Positions 4,941-6,920 of a DNA stretch of 6,920 nucleotides are shown piece by piece. Numbering within the stretch: position 1 is the first letter of the stretch; each line of letters starts with the position of its first letter. The notes beneath the pieces were generated by a model that ran no database searches, had not been told where the DNA came from, and saw only the letters and a program-made list of their open reading frames with translations. Source of the DNA: Kiloniellales bacterium (GTDB taxonomy: Bacteria > Pseudomonadota > Alphaproteobacteria > Kiloniellales > JAKSBE01); contig JASJAL010000386.1 of NCBI GenBank assembly GCA_030067055.1, positions 1-6,920 on the forward strand. Direction: 5' to 3'. The translations under genes were made by a program, and so were the position numbers.

Positions 4941-6920
4941 ATGGCGCGAGGGAAGGACACGGGGAGCGCGACCGGGAACACTTCCGGTACGACGCCCAAC
5001 CCTCAGGAACAACTGGACCTGGGTAGCGCGGCAAGCAAGGCCGATGGCCTGGGTGACGGTATCGAGACCCTGGAGCAACAGCCCCAGGTCGAGGAAGATA
5101 TCACCAATCCGAACATCCACTTCGGCAGCAACGTCGAGCCGGAGACCCAAGCCGACGCCCCCGAAGAGCCCCAGAGCCTCCCCGAAGACCAGGACCCAGA
5201 CCTCCAGCAGGACCCAGCCTCCGCGGTCGAGCCGTTGCCGCCGGTCCAGGATCCCGCCGAGCTCGGCCCCCACGGCGAGCACATCACCTGGCAGCCCGGA
5301 CCGGATGAACCAGCTCGCGATCCGGTCTTCTCCTCGGGCTCCTCGCGCCGGACCGGCGTAGCGCCCGCGGCCCCGACGGGCGAGGAAACCGCGACGCCGG
5401 CGCTGCGGTCGGGCGGCAGTAACGCCGGGACTCCACAGACCCTGCAAAACGGTGCGGCCGCCACCGACAGCGGCGGTCCGGACACCGACGGTGGCGGAAG
5501 CGGTGGGACCAGCAGTACCTCCGGGCCGCTCTCGATGACCGGAACCGCCGTCGATGAGAATGCCGCCAACGGCACCGCGGTCGGCAGCATCGGGCCCAGC
5601 CTTCCCGCCGGCGTGACCTATACCTACAGCCTGGTCGACGACGCCGGCGGCCGATTCGCCATCGATTCGACGAGCGGCGCGGTGACGGTGGCCGACGGCA
5701 GCCGGCTCGACTACGAGGCGGCCGCCAGCCACAGCATCTCGGTCTACGCAGTCGGCTCCGACTCCAGCACCACGATCGAGAGCTTCACGGTCAGCCTCAA
5801 CAACATGAACGAGGCGCCCGAGAATCTGACGCTCAGCGGCAATTCCGTCGCTGAAGGCGCGGCCAACGGCACCGCCATCGGCACCGTGGCGGCAAGCGAT
5901 CCCGATTCCGGCGAGAGCTTCAGCTATACGCTTGCAGATGATGCCGGCGGGCGCTTCGCCATCGATCCCAGCACCGGGGCGATCACCGTTGCCGACGGCA
6001 CCCTGCTCGACTTCGACACCGACAGCAGTCACGCCGTCACGGTCCGGGTCGCCGACGCGGGCGGTCTCACCTATACCGAGGCCTTCACCATCGCGGTGAC
6101 CGATCAGCCGGACAATCCGCCGACCGACTTGAACCTGTCCGGGACCACGGTGGCCGAGAACGCCGCCAACGGCACCTTCATCGGTACGGCCAGCGCGACC
6201 GACGCCGATGTCGGCGAGACCTTCACCTACGCGCTGACCGACGACGCCGGCGGACGCTTCGCTATCGACCCGGCGAGCGGCCAGGTCACCGTCGTGGATG
6301 GCAGCCTGCTGGACCACGAGGCCGCCGGGTCCCACGACATCACCATCCTAGTCACCGACAGCACGGGCCTGACCTACACCGAGGTCTTCAGCATCACGGT
6401 GAGCGACGTCGACGAGTTCGACGTCGGCGCCGTGACCGACAGCGATGCCACCGCCAACTCGATCTCGGAGAGCGCAGCAAATGGCAGCTACGTCGGCGTC
6501 ACCGCCCTCGCGACCGATGCCGACACCACCGACACGGTCAGCTACAGCCTCGACGACGACGCCGGCGGCCGCTTCGCCATCGACCCCAGTACCGGCGCCA
6601 TCACCGTCGCCGACAGCTCCCTGCTGGACTACGAGACGGCCACCTCGCACACGGTCACGGTGCGCGCGACCTCCACCGACGGCTCGACCTCGACCGAGAC
6701 CTTCACCGTCAACCTGAGCGACGATACCTCGGAGGCTGCCGTCGGACCGGTCACCGACAGCGACGCCGGGGCCAACTCCGTCTCGGAGAGCGCGGCCAAC
6801 GGCAGCTACGTCGGGGTCACCGCCCTGGCCAGCGATCCCGATGCCACCGACACCGTCAGCTACAGCCTCGACGACGACGCCGGCGGGCGCTTCGCCATCG
6901 ATCCGAGCACCGGTGCCATC
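4941..6920 (+). CDS. Giant cadherin-like repeat protein, probable secreted adhesin (5' part; continues beyond window)
   Basis: The frame is open from ATG 4941 to the last base, giving 660 residues so far. Residues 1-195 are low-complexity, acidic and rich in Pro, Gly, Ser and Thr, with no hydrophobic signal peptide. From about 197, cadherin-type repeats follow. Each has an E-N/S/G-AANG start, an aromatic-S/T-L core, the signature DDAGGRFAID (conserved Ala at 235, 335, 436, 541 and 647), xTGAITVAD, and a calcium-ligand-like LDYE, LDFD or LDHE. The fifth copy is cut by the window edge. Spacings are 100, 101, 105 and 106 residues; copies 4 and 5 carry a longer VTDSDAxANS linker and form a subclass. 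Such proteins in alphaproteobacteria are usually very large, calcium-dependent surface or biofilm adhesins exported by type I secretion through a C-terminal signal. Lack of a Sec signal agrees, but the C-terminus is not visible, so the secretion route is inferred. Confidence 0.9.
   Translation, partial: MARGKDTGSATGNTSGTTPNPQEQLDLGSAASKADGLGDGIETLEQQPQVEEDITNPNIHFGSNVEPETQADAPEEPQSLPEDQDPDLQQDPASAVEPLPPVQDPAELGPHGEHITWQPGPDEPARDPVFSSGSSRRTGVAPAAPTGEETATPALRSGGSNAGTPQTLQNGAAATDSGGPDTDGGGSGGTSSTSGPLSMTGTAVDENAANGTAVGSIGPSLPAGVTYTYSLVDDAGGRFAIDSTSGAVTVADGSRLDYEAAASHSISVYAVGSDSSTTIESFTVSLNNMNEAPENLTLSGNSVAEGAANGTAIGTVAASDPDSGESFSYTLADDAGGRFAIDPSTGAITVADGTLLDFDTDSSHAVTVRVADAGGLTYTEAFTIAVTDQPDNPPTDLNLSGTTVAENAANGTFIGTASATDADVGETFTYALTDDAGGRFAIDPASGQVTVVDGSLLDHEAAGSHDITILVTDSTGLTYTEVFSITVSDVDEFDVGAVTDSDATANSISESAANGSYVGVTALATDADTTDTVSYSLDDDAGGRFAIDPSTGAITVADSSLLDYETATSHTVTVRATSTDGSTSTETFTVNLSDDTSEAAVGPVTDSDAGANSVSESAANGSYVGVTALASDPDATDTVSYSLDDDAGGRFAIDPSTGAI

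Noticed and set aside
4861..5361. Open frame from ATG 4861 (166 codons) on the plus strand
   Set aside because: It lies in a different frame from the cadherin gene, starts inside the leader hairpins without a ribosome site, and yields Ser/Arg/Pro-rich nonsense.
4797..6335. Minus-strand open frame (512 codons) opposite the cadherin repeats, with a second one at 6348-6650
   Set aside because: Its apparent repeats are the complement of the cadherin repeats; the plus strand has a strong ribosome site and family motifs, so these are shadows of GC-rich repetitive coding sequence.

Overview
The window looks like a chromosomal segment of a high-GC proteobacterium, most likely a marine or soil alphaproteobacterium of the Rhodospirillales type. 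That placement is inferred from strongly GC-biased codon use, a tRNA-Leu(GAG) with encoded CCA, and the gene families present. It was not established by any search.

Left block, minus strand: reading right to left there is an alpha/beta hydrolase closely resembling fluoroacetate/haloacetate dehalogenase, then a membrane protein made of two fused DUF502 domains, then the 5' part of a UPF0260 (YcgN-type) cysteine-cluster gene that leaves the window at base 1. The last two are 15 nt apart and probably co-transcribed. The hydrolase is separated from them by 97 nt and may have its own transcript.

Centre block, plus strand: divergent from the hydrolase across a 79-bp gap lies a type III polyketide synthase with an intact Cys-His-Asn triad. 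It overlaps by ATGA the start of an isoprenylcysteine-carboxyl-methyltransferase-like membrane enzyme. The pair has the same layout as Bacillus subtilis bpsA-bpsB and probably makes and O-methylates an alkylpyrone or related lipid polyketide. A hairpin follows the operon directly, and a tRNA-Leu(GAG) on the minus strand converges on it.

Right block: a 449-bp gene-free interval contains a clearly AT-rich stretch with dyads and an imperfect 30-bp tandem repeat. It ends in a run of three stem-loops just before a strong Shine-Dalgarno. This leads into the first 660 codons of a giant repetitive cadherin-like surface or secreted protein (plus strand, running off the right edge). The protein has a disordered acidic, Pro/Gly-rich N-terminus, no Sec signal, and five visible cadherin-type repeats. 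It is probably a type I-secreted adhesin; its secretion signal would lie outside the window.

The points most worth a second look are the fused double DUF502 protein, the complete defluorinase-type active site, the polyketide synthase/methyltransferase pair, and the structured leader of the giant adhesin gene. No mobile element, CRISPR array or wholly unfamiliar system is visible.
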